From Verrucomicrobiota bacterium (GTDB lineage Bacteria > Verrucomicrobiota > Verrucomicrobiia > Chthoniobacterales > UBA10450): a stretch of DNA of 11,740 nucleotides. Below the pieces are notes generated by a model. The model was not told the DNA's origin, made no database searches, and worked only from the letters and a program-made list of their open reading frames with translations. Location of the stretch: positions 1 to 11,740 of the forward strand of contig QHOD01000210.1 in the NCBI GenBank assembly GCA_003218615.1, read 5' to 3'. Shown piece after piece: positions 1-6,593 of the stretch. Both the position numbers and the translations under genes were made by a program. Position 1 is the first letter of the stretch. Each line of letters starts with the position of its first letter.

Positions 1-233
1 ATACCCGGCGCTTCGTCCTTAATCCCTTCTCCGATCACGACTTCACCGCAGATGTTCATGAGATCGAACATGCCGCGCATCGCGTCGCAGGCCGCCGCGT
101 CCGCCGCCTCCTTGTCGCCGCGCCCCAGCCAGCGCAACGAATTCAGCGCCGCGGCCTCTGTCGCGCGCACAAAATCGAACTCAATTATGCGTTCGATGTC
201 ATAATATTTTTGTTTTGGCAGGCGGTGCGTCAC
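1..233 (-). CDS. glpX: Fructose-1,6-bisphosphatase class II, N-terminal part (cut by window edge)
   Basis: GlpX hydrolyses fructose-1,6-bisphosphate to fructose-6-phosphate in the cytoplasm, a gluconeogenic step. The reverse strand translates to about 77 residues with the family's N-terminal signature: IEFDFVRATEAAALNS, then RWLGRGDKEAADAAA, then VVIGEGIKDEAPG. The GEG(x)KDEAP stretch contains metal/substrate-binding acidic residues of the family. The rest of the gene (roughly 250 more residues are usual) lies left of the window. An in-frame TGA lies a few codons upstream, and the only common start codon between it and the conserved region is the GTG at 233, so I place the start there. It gives a leader of about 17 residues before the conserved IEF motif and has no visible Shine-Dalgarno site. 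The gene lies 66 bases downstream of the barrel gene on the same strand. Co-transcription is possible, but no functional link is evident. Family identity is strong; the exact start is less sure. Confidence 0.9.
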   Translation of the reverse strand, partial: MTHRLPKQKYYDIERIIEFDFVRATEAAALNSLRWLGRGDKEAADAAACDAMRGMFDLMNICGEVVIGEGIKDEAPG

Positions 234-299
234 GGAGGGATAGATTCACACAGTCGTTCACGAGTGACAAGAGGCGCGCGCGCACGTCGCCGGACAGCT

Positions 300-1727
300 T
301 TACGGTGCGTCGTGCCCGCCATGGCTGTGCACCGACGGCCGAATGCGGAGAAAGAACTGAAATGCGTACCCAAGATCTCCTCCATAGTAACGATCGAGTC
401 CCTCAGGACGATCATTGACTGTGAATTGGGTACCGAGTCCAATATCGAGGCCGTTGCCGTGCGATAAATCGCGGACGTATCCGACCGTGTAACCGCTCAC
501 CGGAAAGATGCGCGATTCATCCGCGCCCGTGAGCACGAGCTCGTGCCCGGATTTTTCCACGCGTTCCCAGCGCAGATAAACGGTGTCGCGACCGCGCTGA
601 TAATTTGACTCGATCAGGAACGATTGCGTTTTTCCTTCGCCGGTGTCGTGATTTTGGCCCCAGACAAAGGTGTTCGACCAATTGCAATCCTTTCCAAGTG
701 GCAAGTTATAAATAAGCGATGCCGTTGTGCGATGCCGTTTGAGATCCGGCTCGAGCGCTTCCGGACTCTTGACGTAACCATGGGAAAATTGCAGCGCCAC
801 GTTTTGCGTCGGATTCCAGGAAATACGGCCGCTGAATGAATCGAATCGCGGCCGATCGAAATCATAACGGTGTTCATCCGGCTCGCGGCCGGTGAAAACA
901 CTGCCTTCAATCTTCACCCCGCCAAGGCGGGACCATTGCAGCCCTGCGGTCGCGACGCCGAACGTGACATGGGTCGAATCCTGCCAGTGATGACCGAGCG
1001 GCGCGTCCGGATCATCCATCGCGGAAAGGCGGTGCATGAATGTAGGCGGCCCGAGCGCCGGTTCGCCTGGATAGCCGAAATACGCATACCCGCTGAGATC
1101 GCCGCCAAGCTTCTGCGAATAACTGATCGACAATTCGTCAAACAAATCATGCGGATGTTGGCGATCGTGCAGCGGTTGATCGTGCCACGATTCGCCGCTT
1201 TGAAAAAGGAGCGGATAGCCACGCCCGCCTTCGGTCAACGGATCGAGACTCATCATTAAACGGCCGCCGAGCTGCCCGCTGTCGCCGAGCGGATGGGAAT
1301 ACATCCCCATGATCCAGTTCGGCGCATCGATCCGGTCGTCGCCGCGTCGTGTGCTGACGTTCGTGTAGCGCGGGAAAATCGCGCCGTGCAGCATGAGCAT
1401 GTCGTTGCCGAACATGAACATCTTGCCATACATGGGAGTCGAATCCGGGACCCACGACGTGCCAGAACTCTCCCGGCTCATTGGATCGGCAATGTTCACC
1501 GACGATTGCATCATCATGTGTTCCATTGGCATGTCATGGCGATGTGAGTCGCGACCCGCGTGTCCCGTGTGATTCTCTGCGTTCGATGTTGGATGTTCGA
1601 TTTTGGAGGTTGAGCGTTTCTTCTCTTCTTTCGGCACGAGTTTCATCCCGCATTTCGGGCAATCTTTCGGAGTCGCGCCGCTTGTGCCGAGTGCGATGGC
1701 GCTGATTAAAATTAAAATGTTTTTCAT
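300..1727 (-). CDS. Outer-membrane barrel-type protein with N-terminal heavy-metal-binding motif
   Basis: This 475-residue protein starts with a signal peptide (MKNILILISAIALGTSGA, about residues 1-18). Next comes a CPKCGMKLVP motif (residues 23-32), the short heavy-metal-binding motif also found at the front of CusB-type adaptors. A His/Met-rich stretch follows (about 53-73, ending MPMEHMMMQ), suited to binding Cu(I)/Cu(II) or Ag. From about residue 95 the sequence is rich in alternating aromatic and Gly residues, with LHGAIFPRY, SLDPLTEGG and DRQHPHDLF, and ends in a barrel-like strand plus SVHSHGGHDAP. I recognise this DRQHPHDLF family as unnamed proteins found near heavy-metal efflux genes. 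The barrel fold and outer-membrane site are inferred. It lies downstream of the MFS and small exported protein genes on the same strand, behind a palindromic repeat. Residues 38-51 are encoded by a repeat-like DNA segment (1575-1616). The function is not established; copper tolerance is the best guess. Confidence 0.8.
   Translation of the reverse strand: MKNILILISAIALGTSGATPKDCPKCGMKLVPKEEKKRSTSKIEHPTSNAENHTGHAGRDSHRHDMPMEHMMMQSSVNIADPMSRESSGTSWVPDSTPMYGKMFMFGNDMLMLHGAIFPRYTNVSTRRGDDRIDAPNWIMGMYSHPLGDSGQLGGRLMMSLDPLTEGGRGYPLLFQSGESWHDQPLHDRQHPHDLFDELSISYSQKLGGDLSGYAYFGYPGEPALGPPTFMHRLSAMDDPDAPLGHHWQDSTHVTFGVATAGLQWSRLGGVKIEGSVFTGREPDEHRYDFDRPRFDSFSGRISWNPTQNVALQFSHGYVKSPEALEPDLKRHRTTASLIYNLPLGKDCNWSNTFVWGQNHDTGEGKTQSFLIESNYQRGRDTVYLRWERVEKSGHELVLTGADESRIFPVSGYTVGYVRDLSHGNGLDIGLGTQFTVNDRPEGLDRYYGGDLGYAFQFFLRIRPSVHSHGGHDAP
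1581..1616. repeat. Tandem 14-base repeat inside the barrel gene
   Basis: Bases 1581-1594 (gttcgatgttggat) and 1595-1608 (gttcgattttggag) match at 12 of 14 positions. A partial third unit (gttgagcg) follows. On the coding strand this gives the low-complexity peptide STSKIEHPTSNAE between the CPKCGMKL motif and the His/Met-rich segment. The pattern resembles short dispersed repeats of the type gttcgatgttgg that I associate with Verrucomicrobiota intergenic DNA; that resemblance is from memory. It keeps the reading frame open and falls in a linker, where an insertion would be tolerated. Confidence 0.6.
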
Positions 1728-1753
1728 TATGTCGATCTAAAAGTGATTGGGAT

Positions 1754-1862
1754 CTTGTAGGGCAACCGTGCCGGCTGCCGGTCTGCGCAATGCAGGCGAC
1801 ACATCTGCCACTACAGTTGCAGGGACGGCGCGCCGCGCCGTCCGACATCGCAGAGCGATGTC
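1754..1862. repeat. Palindromic intergenic repeat element (REP/MITE-like)
   Basis: This intergenic stretch is built of nested inverted repeats. It has tgtagggc at 1756 facing gccactaca at 1807-1815 (near-matching ends). Inside are ggcaacc/ggctgcc (about 1761-1778) and ctgc/gcag (1783-1795). Beside it is a perfect 10-bp stem, ggacggcgcg with cgcgccgtcc (1823-1843), around a single central base. Then comes a perfect 8-bp stem, gacatcgc/gcgatgtc with an aga loop (1844-1862). Three or four hairpins in about 110 bases, with no coding potential, suit a mobile palindromic repeat. It lies between two same-strand genes, so it may also act as a transcription attenuator or mRNA stabiliser. No T-run follows the stems, so a classical terminator is unlikely. 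Confidence 0.65.
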
Positions 1863-1864
1863 CT

Positions 1865-2308
1865 TTACCCAAGCGATGGCGGAGCGTGAGCGAAAAGGCT
1901 CCGCTGCAGAATTAACTCAGCAAATGAGTGCGCGCCGGGCGGCCCGGTATCGAGAAACAATGGCGCCAGCGCAGCTCGCGAATGCCCAACACGCGCCCAT
2001 TCCTCAAAGGAAAGAGCGACGGCCGAAAAATTGGCGTGATCGCGAGTCCAGCTTTTCGTTTTCGCAAGAACAACCGCACGCAAGACTTTGCAGCACTGCA
2101 CTTGCGAAGATTGCTTCTTTTGCTTTGCCGGCTTGGAATGAAACGGGCACTCGTTTTGCGCTGAACCGGTTTTTGTCGCGATCGCAGCAAAAGCGCAATG
2201 GTTCGAGATCGCAATCCAGGAACAGATCACAATCGCAACCCCTGCACAGCGAAGTATCGCTTTCACCACAGCCGAAGTTAGTCGAGCCACAATCAAGAAC
2301 TCAAACAT
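1865..2308 (-). CDS. Small exported cysteine-containing protein of unknown function
   Basis: This 147-residue ORF starts at ATG 2308, 11 bases after the stop of the MFS gene, with a weak AAGA just upstream. The same frame is open further upstream inside the MFS gene, but that part is only a shadow, so the ATG after the MFS stop is the natural start. A hydrophobic segment at about residues 14-41 looks like a signal peptide or membrane anchor. After it come CPFHSK (54-59), a CC pair (72-73), LDTGPPGA (119-126) and a C-terminal SLFAHAPP (137-144). I recognise the LDTGPPGA...HAPP ending from unannotated Verrucomicrobiota proteins near heavy-metal efflux genes; that is memory and cannot be checked here. 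The paired cysteines and CPFH suggest metal or redox chemistry in the periplasm. It probably shares an operon with the MFS and the barrel protein. Confidence 0.72.
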   Translation of the reverse strand: MFEFLIVARLTSAVVKAILRCAGVAIVICSWIAISNHCAFAAIATKTGSAQNECPFHSKPAKQKKQSSQVQCCKVLRAVVLAKTKSWTRDHANFSAVALSFEEWARVGHSRAALAPLFLDTGPPGAHSFAELILQRSLFAHAPPSLG

Positions 2309-2319
2309 TTTCTTGCGAA

Positions 2320-3603
2320 TCAACGATCGGCGGAGATCGGCCCGGACGGTATACTTTCCGGCGGGACAACATCGTGAATCGGACCGGTGGAGGTCGGTGG
2401 AAGCTGTGGTTGTTCGACACGCGTTGCCATAAGCATCGCCGTGAAAAGCAACGCCCCCCCGAGAAAATAAGGCGCTCCCGGCAGGTGAATCGAATTTTTT
2501 GCATCGATGAACCATCCGAAGATCCGGAGGAACAACCACGGTCCGATAATGAAAGTGATTGAACGCATACTTTGCAGGGCGCCCTGCAACTCGCCTTGTT
2601 CGCGTTCGCTGACGCGGTGAGTCATCATGCTTTGGGCCGCCGGCATGGAAATGTTCCAGAGCGAAATGATTGGGATCGATGCGAGCAACCAAGCGCCCGT
2701 TTTGGCGAGACCGGCAACCACCATCCCACTCGCACCAAAACATTGTCCGATGTAAAGCGTCCGCTTCTCCCCGAAGCGTTTCACCATTCGACCAGTCAAG
2801 CCTCCTGAAATAACGGCTGTCACGATGCCAACGACCATCAGCGATATTCCGATCATTCCCTGACTCCAGCTATAGCGATAGATTGCGTACAACGCCCAAA
2901 CGCTAAAGACGTTGTGGGCAAGGTAGGCAAGAAACTGGATCGTAGTCAGTCGCCAAAGTTCGTGATGCGAACGCAGTAGCGTAAGCGAACCGACTGGATT
3001 TGCGCGGCGTAGTTCAAACGCCTTTCGCTGTTCACGCGCGAGCGATTCCGGAACGAAGAAGTAACCCCAGAGCCAATTCGCTAGGCTAAGAGCTGCTGCA
3101 ATCCAAAACGCGAGACGCGGATTGACATCGCCCGCCAATCCGCCAATCGCAGGTCCGAATGTGAATCCGATGCCGAATGCCACACCGATCAGGCCGAACG
3201 CTCCAGCTCGCTTTTCTTTTGGCGTGACGTCTGAGATATAAGCCATTGCGGTTGGAATGCTTGAAGTCGTGATTCCGGAAATAATTCGACCGAGGAAAAG
3301 CCAGTTTAACGTGGGCGCTATCGCCATCACGATGTAATCCAGGCCGAGCCCGAGATTTGAGAGCAGGATGATCGGACGTCTTCCAAATCGATCTGACAAC
3401 ACGCCGAGCAAGGGTGAAAAGAAAAACTGCATAAGCGCGAAGGCCACCGCGAACCGGGCGCTCCATTTCGCCGCGTCGGTCATCTCGCCACCAAGAAAAT
3501 CGAGAATCAGCTTGGGCAAGACGGGAATGATCAAACCCATCGCCAGAATGTCTAGGGTCACCGTGACGAGAATGAAAATGACGGCGGCCGGACGTGATTT
3601 CAT
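2320..3603 (-). CDS. Major facilitator superfamily efflux transporter (TetA/DHA1-like)
   Basis: This 427-residue inner-membrane protein has about 12 hydrophobic segments. It shows the DHA1 hallmarks: TLDILAMGLIIPVLP in TM1 (residues 16-30, Asp18 as in TetA-type antiporters) and motif A GVLSDRFGRR in the TM2-TM3 loop (67-76). A second GLTGRMVKRFGEKR-type loop marks the start of the C-terminal half. Length and layout fit the TCR/Tet family of proton-driven drug exporters. Actual substrates cannot be read from the sequence, and tetracycline resistance should not be assumed. Start is ATG 3603, with no clear Shine-Dalgarno site. It is the first gene of the minus-strand set followed by the small exported protein (11-base gap) and the metal-motif barrel protein, so metal or metal-chelate export is possible. 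It diverges from the SET gene across about 98 bases. Confidence 0.9.
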   Translation of the reverse strand: MKSRPAAVIFILVTVTLDILAMGLIIPVLPKLILDFLGGEMTDAAKWSARFAVAFALMQFFFSPLLGVLSDRFGRRPIILLSNLGLGLDYIVMAIAPTLNWLFLGRIISGITTSSIPTAMAYISDVTPKEKRAGAFGLIGVAFGIGFTFGPAIGGLAGDVNPRLAFWIAAALSLANWLWGYFFVPESLAREQRKAFELRRANPVGSLTLLRSHHELWRLTTIQFLAYLAHNVFSVWALYAIYRYSWSQGMIGISLMVVGIVTAVISGGLTGRMVKRFGEKRTLYIGQCFGASGMVVAGLAKTGAWLLASIPIISLWNISMPAAQSMMTHRVSEREQGELQGALQSMRSITFIIGPWLFLRIFGWFIDAKNSIHLPGAPYFLGGALLFTAMLMATRVEQPQLPPTSTGPIHDVVPPESIPSGPISADR

Positions 3604-3701
3604 TGGGTATCGTTTAAGCGTTAAAATGTTAAATCGTTACATCGGATCACGATTCACCGATCGCGAATCACGAACGTAAATCTGTGTTAGCGTGTGGCAA
3701 G
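3604..3701. promoter_or_regulatory. Divergent intergenic region between MFS and SET genes
   Basis: These 98 bases must hold the start signals for both the MFS gene (minus) and the SET gene (plus). The AT-rich part at 3611-3640 is a plausible promoter area, but I cannot assign -35/-10 boxes confidently. Two copies of atcacga (3646-3652 and 3667-3673) flank an inverted gattc/gaatc pair (3651-3655 and 3665-3669), a symmetric arrangement that could be a regulator site or simply a repeat. The segment 3611-3636 is listed separately as a repeat. Confidence 0.4.
3611..3636 (+). repeat. Dispersed 26-base repeat, copy 1 (AAGCGTTAAAA core)
   Basis: This segment matches the reverse strand of 7832-7857 at 21 of 26 positions, including the exact 11-base core aagcgttaaaa. 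Both copies lie in intergenic regions between divergent genes. Two copies in under 12 kb at equivalent places suggest a dispersed family, though a shared regulatory site cannot be excluded. Confidence 0.5.
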
Positions 3702-4226
3702 ATGCTTCGTCTCTCCCACCTCTCGCCGAAAACGGAAGTGCGTGAGAGTAAAATCCACGGGCGCGGTTTGTTTGCCACGGCCAATATTGTCAAAGACGAA
3801 ATCGTTGCGGTGAAAGGCGGCTATATTGTCGATCGCCAGACATTGCGCCTTGAAATTACGCCGCGCCTGGGCCCCGTCGAAATTCAGATCGACGATAATC
3901 GCTTTATCGCGCCGGTCACGAAGGAGGAAAGTGAAGGCTCCATGCTTTACAGCAATCATTCCTGCGACGCGAATCTCGGGATGCGCGGCGAGATCACGTT
4001 CGTGGCCATGCGCGACATCCGTTCCGGCGAAGAGCTCACGCACGATTGGGCGACGACCGACGACGACGATTACTCCGTTGAATGCAAATGCGGCGCGCCT
4101 AATTGCCGGAAAATTGTGACTGGCAAAGACTGGCAGCGTCCGGAATTGCAAGAGCGTTATGCGGGCTATTTCTCAGCTTATCTGGCGCGCAAACTCGGGA
4201 TGCCCGATACGGGAGTTAAGCACTAG
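3702..4226 (+). CDS. SET-domain protein lysine methyltransferase
   Basis: This 174-residue protein is almost entirely a SET domain, which transfers a methyl group from SAM to lysine side chains. Visible motifs are SKIHGRGLFA (16-25, start of the SET fold), NHSC (85-88, pseudoknot and SAM contact) and GEELTHDW (109-116). A post-SET motif CKCGAPNC follows (Cys128, Cys130, Cys135), which with Cys88 can hold one zinc ion. The usual ELTxDY tyrosine is Trp116 here. I recall the same ELTHDWA form in related bacterial proteins, so this is probably a family trait and not damage. I chose ATG 3702; an in-frame GTG at 3684 would add six residues before the family-like MLRLSHLSPKTEVR start. It leads a probable operon with the two-TM protein (17-base gap). 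The substrate is unknown. Confidence 0.88.
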   Translation: MLRLSHLSPKTEVRESKIHGRGLFATANIVKDEIVAVKGGYIVDRQTLRLEITPRLGPVEIQIDDNRFIAPVTKEESEGSMLYSNHSCDANLGMRGEITFVAMRDIRSGEELTHDWATTDDDDYSVECKCGAPNCRKIVTGKDWQRPELQERYAGYFSAYLARKLGMPDTGVKH

Positions 4227-4243
4227 CAAAATCTGCGCAAACC

Positions 4244-4585
4244 ATGTACGAGCACCGAAAACAGCCTCTTCTTAGCACGCCCAAATTTCTCAAGCGCGTT
4301 GCGCGGCACTGGGTGGCAGGATTTGGAGTTTTGGCTCTTGGCCTTGGCGGCGGCATTCTCGGCTATCATTACATTGCCGGCTTGAGCTGGATCGATTCGC
4401 TCCTCAATGCGTCAATGATTCTCGGTGGAATGGGTCCAGTGGATCCCTTGACGACCAACGCCGCGAAAGTTTTCGCGTCGTGTTACGCTTTATTTTCGGG
4501 CCTGGCATTCATCGGCATCGTTTCAGTACTGCTCGCGCCGTTCGTTCATCGCCTGCTGCATCGCGTTCATGCTGAGGAGCAGTGA
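4244..4585 (+). CDS. Small two-TM channel-like membrane protein
   Basis: This 113-residue protein has a basic N-terminus, TM1 at about 23-43, a re-entrant-looking segment SWIDSLLNASMILGGMGPV (48-66), TM2 at about 73-101 and a short His/Arg-rich tail. This 2TM plus pore-loop plan resembles the Ion_trans_2 potassium-channel core. The TVGYG selectivity filter is absent and GGMGPV stands in its place, so ion conduction is only a guess. I recognise close relatives only as hypothetical proteins with the same DSxLNASMxLGGxGPV pattern. It begins 17 bases after the SET stop. Its TGA is 26 bases before the favoured start of the next gene, or overlaps an alternative GTG start (GTGA at 4582-4585). Confidence 0.75.
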   Translation: MYEHRKQPLLSTPKFLKRVARHWVAGFGVLALGLGGGILGYHYIAGLSWIDSLLNASMILGGMGPVDPLTTNAAKVFASCYALFSGLAFIGIVSVLLAPFVHRLLHRVHAEEQ

Positions 4586-4611
4586 ATCAGGCATTGTTTG
4601 AAGCGCTTAGG

Positions 4612-4965
4612 ATGAAAAAGTTCTCATCAAGTGTGCTCGTTGCAGCGGCCGTTCTGACCGGAATGGCAGGTTGCGCCCAGATCAAGAAGCCGGCGACGCA
4701 GGTTAGGGCGGCTGCGGTCGGTTTGCGTTTCGATCAAGTCGGGTGGGTTTCGCTGTATGCCGGTGAGCCATGCACACCGCAAATTATGTTCGATTTTCAC
4801 GGCACCCGATCAACCGTCTGGCTGGCGGCACCAAGACGTGCAACGGACATCCTCACCGACGCGGCAAACAAAAACCAGTGCGTTCACATTTTGGGAAAAT
4901 GGCGACCTGGCGGACAATCGAACTGCAGCTACGTTCAAGTGACGAGCGCGGAGTTAAACAGATGA
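4612..4965 (+). CDS. Small predicted lipoprotein
   Basis: This 117-residue protein starts MKKFSSSVLVAAAVLTGMAGC, a lysine-led hydrophobic signal ending in a lipobox (MAGC), with Cys21 as the predicted lipidated residue. The mature part of about 97 residues has three further cysteines (54, 90, 105), two of which could form a disulfide, and alternating hydrophobic positions that suggest a small beta fold. I do not recognise the family. ATG 4612 is preferred because it gives a proper lipoprotein signal. The frame also opens at GTG 4582, overlapping the previous stop, which would add MNQALFEALR in front of the signal. It is probably exported to the periplasm, either membrane. It is the last clear gene of the SET / two-TM / lipoprotein set. 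Confidence 0.7.
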   Translation: MKKFSSSVLVAAAVLTGMAGCAQIKKPATQVRAAAVGLRFDQVGWVSLYAGEPCTPQIMFDFHGTRSTVWLAAPRRATDILTDAANKNQCVHILGKWRPGGQSNCSYVQVTSAELNR

Positions 4966-4984
4966 AATCAAACAAATTGAGGAA

Positions 4985-5002
4985 GCGGGAGGAAACTCCC
5001 GT
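4985..5002 (+). terminator. GNRA-loop hairpin downstream of the lipoprotein gene
   Basis: A perfect 6-bp stem cgggag/ctcccg closed by a gaaa loop (4986-5001), plus a possible G-U pair, lies about 20 bases after the lipoprotein stop and before the convergent ahcY end. Its place suits transcript termination or 3'-end protection. No T-run follows, so a classical intrinsic terminator is not proven. The rest of 4966-5162 shows no convincing gene or terminator. Confidence 0.3.
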
Positions 5003-5162
5003 CGCGTTGCAATTCGCGCTCGCAGTCGGCGCAGTGACGCCCGGGTGCTTGCTATCGGCGGCAAAGTAATCGGCTGAACGAAAATCAAACGAATCGAGAA
5101 CGATGACCTCAGTTTAACCGTTTGCACGTCACCGAACCCAATGATCATGCACTCCGTAAAAC

Positions 5163-6593
5163 TCAGTACCGATAGTGCTCCGACTTGAACGGGCCGTCGA
5201 CTGGGACGCCGAGGTAATCGGCTTGTTTTTCGGAGAGCTTGGTGAGCTTCACGCCGATTTTTTTCAGGTGTAGCCGCGCGACTTCTTCGTCGAGTTTCTT
5301 CGGCAAAACGTAAACGCCAACTTTGTAATTTTCTCGATTCTTCCACAGATCGAGCTGCGCCAGGACTTGATTGGAAAACGAGTTCGACATGACGAAACTG
5401 GGGTGGCCCGTGGCGCAACCGAGATTTACCAGCCGGCCTTCGGCGAGCAGGAAAATCTCGTGCCCATCCGGGAAGGTATACTTATCGACCTGCGGTTTGA
5501 TGTTGGTTTTCTTCACGCCTTTCGCGGAGTTGAGCGCATCTACCTCAATCTCGTTGTCGAAGTGGCCAATGTTCGCGACGATCGCCTGATCTTTCATTCG
5601 CTCCATGTGCTCGAGCGTGATGATGTCGATGTTGCCGGTGGCTGTGATGTAAATGTCGCCGCGTCCGAGCGTGTCTTCGAGGGTCGTGACTTCGTAACCC
5701 TCCATCGCGGCTTGCAAAGCATTGATCGGATCGATCTCGGCAATGACGACCCGCGCGCCCTGACCGCGCAGTGATTGCGCGCAGCCTTTACCAACATCGC
5801 CGTAGCCGCATAGGACCGCGACTTTGCCGCCGAGCATGACATCGAGTGCCCGATTCAAACCATCGACCAGCGAATGCCGGCAACCGTAGAGATTATCGAA
5901 TTTCGATTTGGTGACCGAATCGTTGACGTTGATCGCTGGCACAAGCAGCCGGTTCTCCTGGTGCATCTTGTAAAGACGATGCACGCCAGTGGTCGTTTCT
6001 TCTGACACGCCGCGCCAATCCTTCACGATCTCGTGCCAGCGGTATGGATTCTCACGCTGGATTTCGAGCAGCAAATCTTTGATCACCTGCTCCTCTTTGT
6101 TTGCCGATTTCGTCTTCGCCCAATCGCTGCCTTCCTCGAGTTCGTAACCTTTGTGAATGAGCAGCGTGGCGTCGCCGCCATCATCAACTACGAGTTGTGG
6201 GCCCTTGCCATTCGAGTGCGAGATCGCTTGATAAGTGCACCACCAATATTCTTCGAGGCTCTCGCCTTTCCACGCGAATACCGAGACGCCAGATTTCGCG
6301 ATCGCCGCTGCTGCGTGATCTTGCGTTGAAAAAATGTTGCAACTCGCCCAGCGCACAGTTGCGCCAAGATCGACAAGTGTTTCGATTAAAACGGCGGTCT
6401 GGACGGTCATGTGCAACGAGCCGGTCACGCGAACACCTGCGAGCGGCTTTTGCGGTGCGTACTTCTCGCGGATTGCCATCAAGCCCGGCATTTCTTTTTC
6501 CGCGATGGAAATTTCTTTACTTCCGAAATCCGCCAGATTTATGTCGCGGATTTTGTGGTCTGTCTTCTGCGGTGGAGCGGTCGTTATTTTCAT
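5163..6593 (-). CDS. ahcY: Adenosylhomocysteinase (S-adenosylhomocysteine hydrolase)
   Basis: This NAD-dependent cytoplasmic enzyme splits S-adenosylhomocysteine into adenosine and homocysteine, removing the product inhibitor of methyltransferases. The 476 residues are complete. They contain TGSLHMTVQTAVLIETL (57-73), the active-site block NDSVTKSKFDNLYGCR (224-239, with Lys229, Asp233, Asn234 and Cys238 equivalent to human Lys186, Asp190, Asn191 and Cys195), the NAD-binding GYGDVGKG (263-270) and the C-terminal KSEHYRY tail. The insertion around 155-195 (KEEQVIKDLLLEIQRENPYRW region) marks the longer plant/bacterial form. The ATG overlaps the metK TAA by one base (TAATG), so the two genes are one transcript and are probably translationally coupled. 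The divergent ArsR-methyltransferase gene is the likely regulator. Confidence 0.98.
   Translation of the reverse strand: MKITTAPPQKTDHKIRDINLADFGSKEISIAEKEMPGLMAIREKYAPQKPLAGVRVTGSLHMTVQTAVLIETLVDLGATVRWASCNIFSTQDHAAAAIAKSGVSVFAWKGESLEEYWWCTYQAISHSNGKGPQLVVDDGGDATLLIHKGYELEEGSDWAKTKSANKEEQVIKDLLLEIQRENPYRWHEIVKDWRGVSEETTTGVHRLYKMHQENRLLVPAINVNDSVTKSKFDNLYGCRHSLVDGLNRALDVMLGGKVAVLCGYGDVGKGCAQSLRGQGARVVIAEIDPINALQAAMEGYEVTTLEDTLGRGDIYITATGNIDIITLEHMERMKDQAIVANIGHFDNEIEVDALNSAKGVKKTNIKPQVDKYTFPDGHEIFLLAEGRLVNLGCATGHPSFVMSNSFSNQVLAQLDLWKNRENYKVGVYVLPKKLDEEVARLHLKKIGVKLTKLSEKQADYLGVPVDGPFKSEHYRY

Noticed and set aside
234..299. A terminator between the barrel gene and glpX
   Set aside because: The gc-alternating stretch (about 273-283) and weak pairings do not make a convincing stem with a T-run.
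1747..2562. A 271-codon plus-strand ORF across the repeat and the small exported protein gene
   Set aside because: Its product is Arg/Ser/Gln-rich and low-complexity with no signature. It is antisense to two better supported genes and starts inside the palindromic repeat.
2320..3603. Calling the MFS gene a tetracycline resistance determinant
   Set aside because: The TetA-like motifs are shared by many DHA1 exporters; nothing in the sequence shows tetracycline specificity.
4962..5069. A 35-codon ORF (plus strand) whose ATG overlaps the lipoprotein stop as ATGA
   Set aside because: The overlap is suggestive, but the peptide has no recognisable domain, the GNRA hairpin lies within it, and an open frame of this length is expected by chance.
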